DNA of 64,000 nt from Ichthyophis bannanicus (lineage: Eukaryota > Chordata > Amphibia > Gymnophiona > Ichthyophiidae), in assembly GCA_033557465.1 (NCBI GenBank), contig CM066033.1, positions 708,569,637 to 708,633,636 on the forward strand. Reading direction: 5' to 3'. The position numbers were made by a program, and so were the translations under genes. Below the pieces are notes generated by a model, which was not told the DNA's origin, made no database searches, and saw nothing but the letters and a program-made list of their open reading frames with translations. Positions 44,942-54,990 of this stretch are shown here, one piece after another. Numbering within the stretch: the stretch's first letter is position 1; every line of letters starts with the position of its first letter.

Positions 44942-46366
44942 TCAAAACTGGGAGGGGTTCGCTATACCGGACCGAAGGACCGCGCTGCCAAACCTGGCAT
45001 CCGACGCTCCTTGGACATCCAGCCTATAATGCTTGGTAAAAGTGTGCAGGGAAGACCAGGTAGCCGCTCTACAAATGTCCAGTGGCGGTACCAAACTATG
45101 TTCGGCCCAGGAAGTGGCTTGTGCTCTGGTTGAATGTGCGCTAAGCCCTGCTGGGACCTGCTTCCCTTTGAGGATATAAGCGGAGGCGATTGCCTCTCTG
45201 ATCCACCTGGAAATGGAAGCCTTGGCCGCTGCCTCTCCCTTATGCGACCCTCCAAATTGAACGAATAAGCGTTCGGACTTTCTGAAAGACGCCGTGCGTG
45301 AGAGGTAACGCTTCAACACTCTATGCACGTCCAGAAGCCTAAGCTTTTCCCCATCGCCGGTTTGACCGTTGTCCGAGAAGGACGGGAGAGACACCGACTG
45401 GTTTACATGAAAGGGGGAGATGACCTTAGGCAAGAAGGAAGGGACTGTACGCAAGACCACCTTATCTCCAAAGAAAGAGAGAAAGGGAGGTCGAGAAGAC
45501 AAGGCTTGAAGCTCTGAAACTCGTCTGGCCGAACAAATTGCCACCAAGAACACCGTCTTTAGGGTCACGTCTTTCAGGGAGGACTTCTTCAGGGGCTCGA
45601 AGGGCTCCCCGGATAAGGCATTCAAGACTAGGTTGAGGTCCCAAGGAGGAATAACGGATCTTTGCTGGGGACGTAGCCGTCTAACCGCTTTGAGAAACCT
45701 GCTTACATCTGCATGGGCCCCTAGGGACTTGCCTTTGACCTTCCCCCTATAGCAAGAGATGGCTGCTAGCTGGACCCGTAAGGAGCTAGGAGCTAGACCC
45801 TTCTCGAAGCCCGACTGCAAGAACTTCAGGACCTCGGGGACTAATGCTGATAGTGGCCTGATCTGACGCTCTGTACACCAGGCCTCAAAGGTACGCCAAA
45901 CTCTCACATAAGAAAGGCAGGTGGAGCGTTTACAAGCGCTCAAAGTTGAAATTACTGATCCGGAATACCCTCGCTTCTTGAACCTTGCCCTTTCAATAGC
46001 CAGGCCGTAAGTGAGAACCGACGCACGTGGGGCATGCATACCGGGCCCTGCCGCAAGAGATCCTTCTTGTAGGGGAGCCGCCACGGGCGATTGGCCGTCA
46101 ACCTCACGAGGTCTGCATACCAAGGACGTCGAGGCCAATCCGGAGCTATGAGCACTACGAAGCCGTGGTGGGCTTCCACTCGCCGTAGAACCCTCCCTAT
46201 GAGCGCCCAGGGAGGGAACACGTAGAGAAGGCCCTCTGACGGCCATCTTTGGGCCAGGGCGTCCAAGCACTCGGACATCCTTTCCTTTCTGCGGCTGAAA
46301 GCCGGTTCGCTTTCGCGGTCGAGTACCGAGCCATGAGATCCATGATTGGTCTCCCCCAGCGGGCAA
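44942..46366 (-). CDS. DIRS-5 tyrosine recombinase, open 474-codon frame
   Basis: The catalytic positions of the family are visible: first Arg in VAICSARRVSELQALSSRPP, the His-x-x-Arg box in GLSAHSTRAQATSWAEHS, and the Tyr in FTKHYRLDVQGASDARFG near the C terminus. Supporting blocks are DICRAATWSSLHTF and KSERLFVQFGGSHKGEAA. The first ~100 residues overlap the end of the polymerase ORF in a different frame, as in other DIRS elements; the real start may be a downstream ATG. The enzyme would integrate the circular element by site-independent recombination, giving no target duplication. Frame is uninterrupted, so this may be a functional copy. Confidence 0.92.
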   Translation of the reverse strand: MPAGGDQSWISWLGTRPRKRTGFQPQKGKDVRVLGRPGPKMAVRGPSLRVPSLGAHREGSTASGSPPRLRSAHSSGLASTSLVCRPREVDGQSPVAAPLQEGSLAAGPGMHAPRASVLTYGLAIERARFKKRGYSGSVISTLSACKRSTCLSYVRVWRTFEAWCTERQIRPLSALVPEVLKFLQSGFEKGLAPSSLRVQLAAISCYRGKVKGKSLGAHADVSRFLKAVRRLRPQQRSVIPPWDLNLVLNALSGEPFEPLKKSSLKDVTLKTVFLVAICSARRVSELQALSSRPPFLSFFGDKVVLRTVPSFLPKVISPFHVNQSVSLPSFSDNGQTGDGEKLRLLDVHRVLKRYLSRTASFRKSERLFVQFGGSHKGEAAAKASISRWIREAIASAYILKGKQVPAGLSAHSTRAQATSWAEHSLVPPLDICRAATWSSLHTFTKHYRLDVQGASDARFGSAVLRSGIANPSQF

Positions 46367-47796
46367 CCACTCGTTCGAACACTTCCTGCGCCAGCTCCCA
46401 CTCTCCGTGGTCGATCTTGAACCTGCTGAGGTAATCCGCAGTCATGTTGTCTGACCCGGCCACGTGCTGCGCCGATATTGCCAGCAAATGGGCTTCGGCC
46501 CACTGTAAGAGGATGTCCGCCTCCTTTTCCAAGGGTGGACTGCTTGTTCCCCCTTGACGGTTGATGTAGGCCACCGCGGTGGCGTTGTCGGACAGGACGC
46601 GGACTGCCCTTTGACGCAGCTGGACCTCGAATGCCCAGAGAGCCAAGGTTACCGCCCTCAATTCCAATCTGTTGATTGCCCACTGTGACTCTCTCGGAGT
46701 CCAGCGGCCTTGGACAAACTGATCCTCGCAGTGAGCCCCCCAGCCTGTTAAAACTCGCATCCGTCGTCAGTAGAATCCATTGTGGAGGATCAAGGGGCAT
46801 CCCGCGTTCCAGGTTCCTTGTGCTTCTCCACCACCGTAGAGACCTCCTGATTTGGAGGGGGCAGGGAATCCGTCTGAATAAGGGGTGATGCTGAGGTGAC
46901 CACTGCCGCAACAGGGTGCGTTGGAGAGGTCGCATATGCGCCTGGGCCCACGGTACGACTTCTAAGGCCGCTGCCATGGTACCCAGGAGCTGAAGGTACT
47001 GCCAAGCCGTGGGACATCTCGTGAATAGAAAATGAGAGACGAGATTCCTCAGGGCGATTGCCCTCTGCTTTGACAGGAACACCCTTCCCTCTTTGGTGTC
47101 GAAGCGAGCTCCGAGGTACTCGATCTCCTGAGTGGGAATTAAACTGCTCTTTGCCAGATTGATGACCCACCCCAGCTCGCCCAGAAATTCCACGACTCTG
47201 GCCATCACCGAGCGACTCTCTGCTTCTGACTTTGCTCGGATCAGCCAATCGTCTAGGTAAGGTTGGACTAGGATTCCTTCTTTTCGGAGAGCTGCGGCCA
47301 CTACCACCATTACCTTGGTGAACGTCCTTGGAGCTGTTGCTAGGCCGAAGGGGAGCGCCTGGAACTGGAAGTGGCCTCTTGGGACGGCAAATCTTAGGAA
47401 CTGCTGATGAGCCTTCCGGACCGGGATATGCAAATACGCTTCTGTCAAATCTAGGGATGTTAGGAACTCTCCCTGATGAACGGCCGCAATCACCGACCTC
47501 AGGGTTTCCATGCGGAAGTGAGGAACTCTGAGACAACGATTGACTTGTTTTAAATCCAGAATTGGACGGAAGGAACCTTCCTTCTTTGGGACTACAAAAT
47601 AAATAGAGTATCGACCTGACCCTCTTTGATTTTGTGGGACAGGTAGCACCGCTCCTAGTGCTATAAGTCTTGAAAGAGTGACTTCCACCACCGCCGCCCT
47701 CTTTTCTGATGGGCCGCAGGGGACTGAATAAAGGCTGGGGTTACTCGCTTTGCGAACTCGAGAGCGTAGCCCTCTTGGATAACTTCTAAGACCCAC
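45952..47796 (-). pseudogene. DIRS-5 RT / RNase H / MT-like polyprotein, two compensating frameshifts
   Basis: RT: FVVPKKEGSFRPILDLKQVN, LTSLDLTEAYLHIPVRKAH (motif A), FQFQALPFGLATAPRTFTKV (motif B) and VQPYLDDWLIRAKSE (YLDD near 47250). RNase H begins with LLTTDAS. At about 46760 the correct reading moves to another frame (46760-46197: GWGAHCEDQF, NRLELRAVTLALWAFE, RVLSDNATAVAYINRQGG, SDNMTADYLSRF). It returns near 46280 to the original frame for CLDALAQRWP and the end block YVFPPWALIGRVLRRVEAHH and LIAPDWPRRPWYADLVRL, whose FPPW may be the remnant of the Dam-type methyltransferase motif described in DIRS elements. The open frame is 614 codons, but the RNase H part is out of phase. Confidence 0.88.
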
Positions 47797-47883
47797 TGAT
47801 GGGATGTGACTCGGGACCAGGCGGGGAGGAACTGTCTTAACCGACCTCCTACCGGCAGAACTCCCTCCTGGACCCCTGTCCTC

Positions 47884-49746
47884 TCATTGTGGTTTTCTCG
47901 GTCCCAAGGAGGAGGAAGAGGCCCCAAAACCTCTGCCTGCTCCGCGAAACCCTCTGAAGCTTTGACCCCTGGAGGAAAAGCGACCCCTGGGAAAGGGGTT
48001 CGGTCTGGACTGTCGAAATCTTCGGAAGTCCTTCGGCTGACTCCGGAGCGGCGCCACAGGATGGCTCAGCCTTGGTCTATCTTCAGGGAGCCTGCCTCCT
48101 TTCGATTCTCCCAGATCCTTTACTAACTTATCCAGGTCTTCTCCAAACAATAGTTTACCCTTGAAAGGAAGTCTACTCGGGCGGGCCTTTGAAGATGCAT
48201 CCGCTGCCCAGTTACGTAGCCACAGGTACCTTCTGGCTGCAACGACCGAGGCCATATTCTTTGCCAGACTCCTAATGAGGTCATACAGGCTATCTGCTAA
48301 GTAGGCCGAACCAGACTCTAACTTAGACGCCACTGTCTGAACGTCGCTTGCGGAACTGTCAGTCAGATGCAGCTGTTGAGACCACCTCAGGCAGGCTCTA
48401 GCTACCCAAGCCCCCGAGACTGATGCCTGTAGGGCGAGGGCACTAACATCAAAGGCTTGCTTTAGCAGGGTATCCAGTCTTCTGTCTTGACTGTCTCTCA
48501 GGGCCGCGCCGCCCTCGACCGGGATAGTTGTCTTCTTTGTTACCGCAGAGACCGCCGCATCCACCTTAGGCGACTTTAGTAGATCTTTGTCCGGTTCAGG
48601 TAATGGGTAGAGACGGGACATCGCCCGGACTCCCCTCAGGGTAGACTCTGGCTGGTTCCATTCTTCATGGATCATCTGACGTACCACTCTATGAACTGGG
48701 AACACCTTCTGAGATCTCCTGATGGCTTGGATCAAGGGATCCTCCAGGACCTCTTCCTCTGTAGGAGTCTCTGAGGACATATTGAGCACCTTTAGAGACT
48801 CACTTATTAACGCCGGGAGCTCCTCTCGCCGAAAAACTCGGACTATGCGGGATTGGTCCTCCTCCGGGATTTCTCCCTCTTCGAGCTCCTCCCCGTCCTC
48901 CACCCCTTCTTTGTCCAAGAGCTCCTCATCAGGGGTGTCCTGAGGTGGAGACTCAAAGGGTTCCTTGCAATGTTCCCTCTAATTTTCTGTAGGCTGTGCG
49001 CGCATAAAATATCAGCTGTGCAGCTTTTGAAGGAAGGTTAAATTTTTGTGCGCCACATAACGACACTTGGAGTTATATACTTTAAAATTTGACTACACGT
49101 CAGAATACAGTATGTACACCACATTGATTGCACTAGAAAATATTGTAGAACTTGTGAAAAACGTAAATACACAACAACTTTAAAATTTTAAGACGTCTGT
49201 GTTGTTTTCTATCAGAATCAGAACCGTAATTTTTGTGCGCTCTGTTGTAAAGTATGTGCGCTCACTTGACGAGGTGTGTGCGCGCGCACACGCGCACAGC
49301 TTAGAGGGAACAGTGGTTCCTTGCCCCATAGCCTAGGGTGCTTAGGAGGAGGCCCAGAGTCAAGGGATCTAGAATTCTCTGCTCCAGCGGTCGAGCTGTC
49401 CCTCGCTGCCACTGGCTCTGATGATCCCTGCTTGCGCAAGCAATAGGCCTTGTGTAAAAGCAGAACAAATTCCGGTGAAAAGTGCCCCCCAGTCTCCCTC
49501 CACCCCTGAGGAAGGAGGGGGTGGTGACCGGGAAGGGCCTGGAGCATCTAAGGATGAGGGCGGGGGAGAATGGGATTCTCTTCCCCCTTCCAGAAGGTCC
49601 CCTGACCCTTGAGAGGCTGGCGTCATGCTCAGGTGGATTTCCTTTTCCACGGAAGCAGCTTCTGCTGCACAACCTCTGCAGACCCCTGCTTCTGATGCTG
49701 TTCCTCTAAGGGTGCCGCAAGAAGGGCACCTCAGCTTACCCGTCAT
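47884..49746 (-). pseudogene. DIRS-5 Gag-like protein, split by hAT-3
   Basis: Starts at 49746 (MTGKLRCPSCGTLRGTASEA) with a CPSC...CRGC zinc-knuckle-like motif and an acidic, Pro/Ser-rich stretch. The frame runs to the hAT-3 insertion (48968-49315), then continues at 48918 with EDGEELEEGEIPEEDQSR, the conserved core (SGSAYLADSLYDLIRSLAKN, VVAARRYLWLRNWAADASSK) and a basic Arg/Gly/Phe-rich tail (FRRFRQSRPNPFPRGRFSSR) likely to bind RNA. Apart from hAT-3 the reading frame looks intact. Function as nucleocapsid/capsid is inferred from position; sequence similarity to DIRS-4 and DIRS-1 Gag is limited to the core. Confidence 0.85.
48968..49315. mobile_element. hAT-3, 348 bp non-autonomous hAT (MITE) in DIRS-5 gag
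   Basis: Terminal inverted repeats CAATGTTCCCTCTAA (left) and TTAGAGGGAACAGTG (right), with an exact 8 bp target duplication GTTCCTTG (48960-48967 and 49316-49323). Subterminal sequence is rich in alternating GTGCGCGC/GCGCAC at both ends (48995-49003 and 49276-49298). No coding capacity. Confidence 0.95.
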
Positions 49747-49799
49747 GCCCCCTCGTGGAGGAATTAATTTAAAATTAATTTAAAATTAATTTAGAAATG

Positions 49800-50634
49800 A
49801 AACTTCTGTAGGGTAATCTAATGAAAATAAACTTAAATGCAATAACAAATTCAAATAAATTAAACTCGTGCCCTGAATCAAAATAAGCAGCTCCCAGAGA
49901 CCCCCTTCACTTGCAGCCGTTAAAACAAAGAACCAACAAGGAAAAAAAAATACATAAAACTTCAAACCTTACTCTTAGTTTTCAAAAAAAGAAACGTTAA
50001 AATTAGAGGTCTTATTTATCTGATACTTGCAGTTCTGAAGCGCTCTGTGTTGGCAACAAGGGAAGCAGCCGCCCTCAGCTGGCTCCCACGTGGAAGGCCG
50101 CAGCCATGTGGCGGCCCGACCCACGGGTGGCGGCTGTGAGGGCGCCGCAGCACCACGGGCTGTTCGCCGGGTCTGCCACGGTAATAGTGTTCGCGCTCTG
50201 CACCCCGATGCTGCCTCAAGCGCTCAGCCGCCGCGGGGCTGCAGCGCGAGGCCGAAAAATGCTGCCAGAGAACTGCCGTTGAAGCCTCCAGCGCTCAGCC
50301 ACCTAAGGGGCTTCGGCGCGAGGCAGATGTAGGCATTTTGACCGGGGAATCTCTGGAGCCGGGCAGCAGAGTGAGCGGTGGGGAGCTCTCCGATCCTCCC
50401 CGCTGGTCCTCCTCCGGGAACCAGGTAAACCACCTCCTCCGGGGCCGCAAGGGAGCAGTAGTTAGGAGGCCGAGGGGGAGGGGGAGGGGAGGAGAGGGAA
50501 CTGAAATTAAAGGTACAGGCTCGCTAACTACAGAAGAGAAGTGAAAACAATGAAAACAAGAGAAATAACTTAAATAAATTAAATGAAAGGTAAAATTAAA
50601 CCCTAGCAAAGCTAAGACCCGTAAGCACTCTGGC
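49800..50634. other. DIRS-5 leader region between gag start and right terminal repeat
   Basis: No gene. It has an AT-rich AAATTAA stretch (49765-49860) and a GC-rich block (50040-50480); frames there of 60-150 codons have no motif. Probably the 5' untranslated region of the DIRS transcript, where the promoter would lie. Confidence 0.5.
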
Positions 50635-50805
50635 TTACAGGAACCCTCCAGCTGCTTGGAGGCTGAGATTACTGGTGCCAGTGGGAGGTGCCAGTGGTAT
50701 TTATACCACACCATCATCGAAAAGATGATGGGCTCAGCCTCCAATCTGCTGGAAGGGTTGCGCTACCCAGAAGTTAAGGGACTGGACTGAAGTGACGATA
50801 AGGAA

Positions 50806-51715
50806 GTTCCCTTTGTCATCGTGTAGCTGGTTCAATCTATAACGGTCTCCATTCTTAGGTCTCCTTTCAGTAAGTTATGTTAGCACAGCAATGCTCTAGA
50901 GCTCCTCCTTTACTTCCGCTTATTTGATAATTGACATTGGTTTTATGCAAAGTTATTTTCACATGAATGTTTCTGTGCACCTTCATTTTTGACTTTGGCC
51001 TAATAGCTATACAATAAAATTTTGACTTTTTCTGTTTTATGCATTTATATTCCAGTAAACAGTATTGTCACTTATGCAAATACGTTTTAGAAGGTATTTA
51101 TTTGATTTTACTTTGTTATGCTGTCTTATCGATTTATTGTCTGTTTTATCATACTATTTGATGGCTTTCTCTTTTGTGAAGTTTATCTCAAGTTTTGCTT
51201 ATTTGAGCATGCTTTCACTTGATAGATTAATCATGTCTCAGCTTCATGATTCATTTGGTTACATACGTCCTTTATAAATATATTCTTGTTTTAGTGTGTC
51301 CTCCTCATCTCTTTCCATATGGATTTTTAAGTTGTCTCATTTGATTAAGTATGATTTAATTGTACATGTCTGGATTTTACTATTCAATATTATTTATTAC
51401 TCTTTATACATTATAATGCATTATTTATGTTTTTTACATAATTTTTAATGTTATCAGTCATTTTTAACATTGCTAGATGTCTGCCTTTCATCATGGTTAG
51501 TCATGGTTGTTGTTTTAAATGTTTTAACATTTGTTTTTTATGCTATAGTATTTTCATAATTTATGACTGTTTAGTGTTAGTTAATTATATTTATTCTGTT
51601 TTTTCTGAGGTTTGCCCTCTTTTATATTACCCCCTGAGGAAGGCCATTGGCTGAAACGCGTAGGGGTTACCAATTAAAGCTTTCGTTTGAACTACTACCA
51701 GTCTTTGAATCTTCC
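50806..51715 (+). mobile_element. PLE 3' pLTR, part downstream of DIRS-5
   Basis: Continues the second copy of the tandem duplication at GTTCCCTTTGTCATCG and runs to the end of the PLE at 51715, just before the 15 bp target duplication. AT-rich, non-coding apart from the ribozyme. Confidence 0.9.
51624..51672 (+). ncRNA. Hammerhead ribozyme, 3' pLTR copy
   Basis: CCCC (helix I), CTGAGGA core, GGCC-ATT-GGCT helix II (last pair G-U), GAA, ACGCGT minimal helix III, A at the cleavage position, GGGG closing helix I. This is the best-preserved of the three. The two-pair helix III suggests activity as a dimer or in tandem transcripts, as proposed for PLE hammerheads. Confidence 0.8.
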
Positions 51716-52312
51716 CTACTTTCAAACTGATACATAACATAGCCCCCTCTTACCTCTCAACACTCATCCAAGTACAACCACTCAGACTCAGAAGAACTGC
51801 CAACCAAAACATTCTAAAAGTACCCAATACAATATGCAACACTAAACAATCCACCAGCAAAAGGGCATTTACATACATAGCACCCTCACAGTGGAACGCC
51901 ATCCCGGAGACGCTAAGAGGAATTAAAGATCTACAATCTTTCCGCAAAGAATTAAAAACTCATTTATTTAGAGAATATTATATCAACACAAAGAACAATA
52001 TCACATAATGTCCACTCTCTTCTCTTCCTCCCCCTCCCCCCCAATATCAACTGTTGCTCTGAATAAGAACGCCATCTATGAACCTAATTCATCTGTACAT
52101 AGCTTTGTAAATAGTTAGTAGTGGCTCCACTCAGTACCACGATATGTAAATAGTAAGAGGGTTTACCTCACCCACATTGTTAATTGTATAAAGTTCATGA
52201 ATACTGTTCCATGTAAAAGCTTTAGTTTGCCTGTTATGATGTAAACCGCCCCTGATCTCTGGAAGGGGAAGTATAAAAATATGTTCAAATGAAATAAATA
52301 AATAAAAAGATA
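51716..52312 (+). mobile_element. L2-1 LINE, third segment (C terminus and 3' end)
   Basis: Picks up at the 15 bp PLE target duplication, with the final C-terminal codons (AFTYIAPSQWNAIPETLRGI, FRKELKTHLFREYY in frame with breaks), and a ~300 bp 3' UTR ending in a GTAAACCGCCCC / GGGGAAGTAT hairpin and ATAAATAAATAAAA tail. The same 3' architecture is seen in L2-4. After 52312 the DIRS-3 recombinase gene resumes. Confidence 0.9.
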
Positions 52313-53100
52313 GACTGAGGAAATGGTCTCAGTTATCCACCTCGACATGGATACTTTGGACACTGCTTCCCCTTTGCACAAGCCGCCAAACAATTCTGAA
52401 AGGACTCTGTACTCTTCAGGTATTTCCACAACACGTGTCAAACATGCAGGTGATGCAGGAGCAGATCCGACAGTGTCACCACTGTCTCTGAAAACACCAG
52501 CAGGGAGACAGACTGATTGAGGTGAAAAACCAACAGCACTTTAGGAAGAAAGGAGGGAACCGGCTACAAGACCACCTTTTCCTTGGAGATCACCAGGTAC
52601 AGTTCCCTGCACAATAGCGCTTGAAGCTCAGAAATTCTGCATGCTGAGCAAATTGGCCACAAAAAACGCTATCTTCAACATCAAGTCTTTCAGGGTGCAT
52701 TTACCTAAAGGCGCAAAAGGTCTCTCCATTAATGCTGATAACACAAGTTTAGGTCCCAAGACGGGATGACGGACCACACAGGCGGTCACCGATGCTTCAC
52801 AGCCTGCATAAAATGGACCAAATTCATTCCGCTAACTCTGCCTTGAAAACAGGAGAGCCGCCACCTGCATGCGCAATGAGCTGCTAGCCAATCCCTTATT
52901 CAATCATGCTTGAAGAAAAAGACTAGAATATCCAGCACAGACGCTTTCATGGCTGTACTGCCTCATTGTGCACTCCAGTGCTCTAACTCTCTCCACAGCC
53001 GAATACAGGCTAATGAAGTCAACCGTCTACGGGCCTTCAGCAAGGTCGCAACCACTGTGGGAGAATAACCTCTGCGACTTAAACACACCTTCTCAAGAAC
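52313..53100 (-). pseudogene. DIRS-3 tyrosine recombinase, N-terminal and central part
   Basis: The frame 52441-52320 reads YRVLSELFGGLCKGEAVSKV and MSRWITETISSVY, parallel to the DIRS-5 segment just before its HSTR box; the rest of the catalytic part is at 10990-10768. Upstream codons (52450-53100) align in pieces with the DIRS-5 recombinase in several frames, so there are many indels in addition to the L2-1 insertion. Confidence 0.8.
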
Positions 53101-54535
53101 CAAGCCATAAGTGAGAATCTATCCACATAAGGTATGTGTAAGTGTCCCTGGACCAGCAGATCTGCATGGACCAGCAGTTGCCATGGCTGGTCAGCCATTA
53201 GCCACAACAGAACCACATACCACGGCAGTCTCAAACAATCCGGTGTGATCAACAGCACCATTCCCTGGTGTGCCTCTATGCATTGCACCACATGACCTAT
53301 TAGCAGACAGGAAATGCATAAAGCAGATCCTTTGTGGGCTACGGGTGCAACAGTTCATCAGGACCTTCTGTCATGCGCTCTCTTCTCTTGCTATAGAACC
53401 ATTCTGCCTTCGCTGACTCGAAGGTTGCCATTGGATCCATGATCAGCTAACCCCATCACCTCACCAACAGTGCAAACACATTGAGACTGAGCAACCACTC
53501 TGTCAGGTCAATCCGCATTCTGCTTAGATAATCCGCTGCTATGTTTTCTCTCCCTGCCACATGCACTGCCGATAGGGCCATCAGGTTGCCCTCTGCCCAG
53601 TCCAGCAAGGGACTTGCCTCCTGCTCTAAACTGTGTGCTGCTTATGCCCCCTTGTCGGTTGATAAAAGCCACCACCGTGGCATTATCTGAGAACACTCTC
53701 ACTGCTTTCCCTGTCAACAGGTCCTGAAAGCCTTGCAGGGCCAAAAACACCATTCACAACTCCAGGCAATTGATGGGCCAGCCTTTCTCCTGCTCTGTCC
53801 AAAGGCCTGCCGAAACTGAGTTTTACAATGCACCTCCATCCCACTAATCTGGCATCCTGTGTCAGCAGGACCCAGGGAGGCATCTCCAGAGGTATAACTT
53901 TCTGCAGCGCATCGGCCCTGAGCCACCAGCGGAGGACCTGCCTTGTCTCTTGTGTAAAAGGTAGCTGTCACCACAGCGGGTGATGCTGGGCCGACCATCG
54001 GCACAACAAGGCCCGCTGCAACGGTCTCATCTGAGCCCACGCCCAGGGGACTAGGTCGATCAATGCCGCCATTGAGCCCAAGATCTGCAAATAATGTCAA
54101 GCCGTTGGTCTGGACATCCGCAAACACCATCGAACTTGCAACTGCAGTTTCTGCATGCAGGTCAAGGGCAAGGAGACCCATCCAACGCTGGTCTGAAACC
54201 TCGCCTTGAGATATTCCAGGTCCTGAGACAGCTGCAATTGACTTTTGGCAAAGTTGATTACCCATCCAAGGTGCTATAGAAACTCAATGACTCTGGCCGT
54301 CACCCTCTCGCTCTCCTCCCTGGACTTTGTCCTGATGAGCCAATCGTTGAGGTAGGGATGAATCAAAATGTGGGAGCGTTGCCGCAACCACCAGCATGAC
54401 CTTTGTGAATGTACGGGGTGCAGTAGCCAATCCGAACAGTAGCGTCCGAAACTGGAAGTGTCCCATTGGCACTGAGAACCTGAGGTATTGCTGGTGTTCT
54501 GGCCATACTAGAATGTGCAGATATGCCTGTATTTC
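53079..54535 (-). pseudogene. DIRS-3 RT / RNase H / MT-like, degenerate
   Basis: RT: HFQFRTLLFGLATAPRTFTK (54472 frame) and an active-site block that reads HPYLNDWLI, so YLDD has become YLND (near 54350). RNase H: VRVFSDNATVVAFINRQGG (53753-53508). C-terminal block: EAHQGMVLLITPDCLRLPWY (53291-53079). Pieces lie in different frames. Older and more damaged than DIRS-5, as expected from its outermost position in the nest. Confidence 0.82.
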
Positions 54536-54990
54536 CTACAGGAGCTCTCCAGATCAACCAACAGTAAGGATTTAAGGGTTTGTTTTATTATATTAAATTG
54601 TTAGCTCTCTGACAGGGAGCTCTTAAAAGGTTTTTTTGTACATTTTTAAAGCAAGGTTACTTTCTTTTTGGTGCTTTAGTGGGACTTCCCTTGAGCACAG
54701 TAGGTGGTTGAACTCCAGTAACCTCCTCAAGCTTTGGGAACTGCTAACACCTAATCAGGTGTTAGTTCCCTCCCTACCCAGCACGACTCCCACCCACCCC
54801 TAGTGAGTAGTCTTGCTTTATAGGGCACCTCCCCATTTGACAAAGCACAGAAAATTGGACCAGCACATTTTGAATATAATTAAGGAGATTTAACTGCTTT
54901 TTCTCTGAAAGGACAGCTGGGAAACCAGCTGGTACTTGGTAGATCTCTCTCTTTTGCTTTAACAGATACCTAAGCTCCACGAAAAGAACA

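Larger units (their letters stand above)
44348..50805 (-). mobile_element. DIRS-5, near-intact DIRS retrotransposon in the PLE 3' pLTR
   Basis: Inserted between GAGCAA (44342-44347) and GTTCCC (50806 onward). The uninterrupted duplicate at about 44030-44045 reads GAGCAAGTTCCC, so there is no target duplication. Inverted terminal repeats are about 44348-44530 and 50635-50805. The internal complementary region at about 44830-44930 reads ...AATTACTTC followed by TTCCTTGTCGTC, i.e. the complement of the left tip joined to that of the right tip. Minus-strand genes: gag (49746-47884, split by hAT-3), RT/RNase H/MT-like (47796-45952) and overlapping tyrosine recombinase (46366-44942). 6.46 kb including the 356 bp hAT-3 insertion. 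Confidence 0.94.
22215..51715 (+). mobile_element. Penelope-like element complex with five nested insertions
   Basis: Flanked by a 15 bp target duplication CTACTTTCAAACTGA (22200-22214, 51716-51730) within L2-1. Without its passengers the element is about 8.1 kb. It consists of an inverted pLTR copy on the minus strand (22215-37308 in pieces), meeting at 37308/37309 a plus-strand copy. The plus-strand copy has a partial 5' pLTR (37309-39310), the RT and GIY-YIG coding region (about 39311-42440), a CT-rich tract, and a 3' pLTR (about 43190-51715, interrupted by DIRS-5). Inverted or tandem pLTRs and GIY-YIG are hallmarks of Penelope elements. Passengers: BovB-like RTE, L1, hAT-2, L2-3, DIRS-5. 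Confidence 0.88.
52313..54535 (-). mobile_element. DIRS-3, right part (recombinase N-side, MT-like, RNase H, RT)
   Basis: Resumes the gene broken at 10990 and continues to the RT, where CR1-1 begins near 54535 (boundary uncertain by about 20 bases). The gag side and the right terminal repeat must lie beyond CR1-1, outside the window. Confidence 0.85.

Noticed and set aside
43190..51715. LTR retrotransposon or endogenous retrovirus reading of the repeated AT-rich blocks
   Set aside because: The repeats flank a Penelope RT with YIDD and GIY-YIG, lack TG...CA ends, primer-binding site and integrase, and contain hammerheads, so they are PLE pLTRs.
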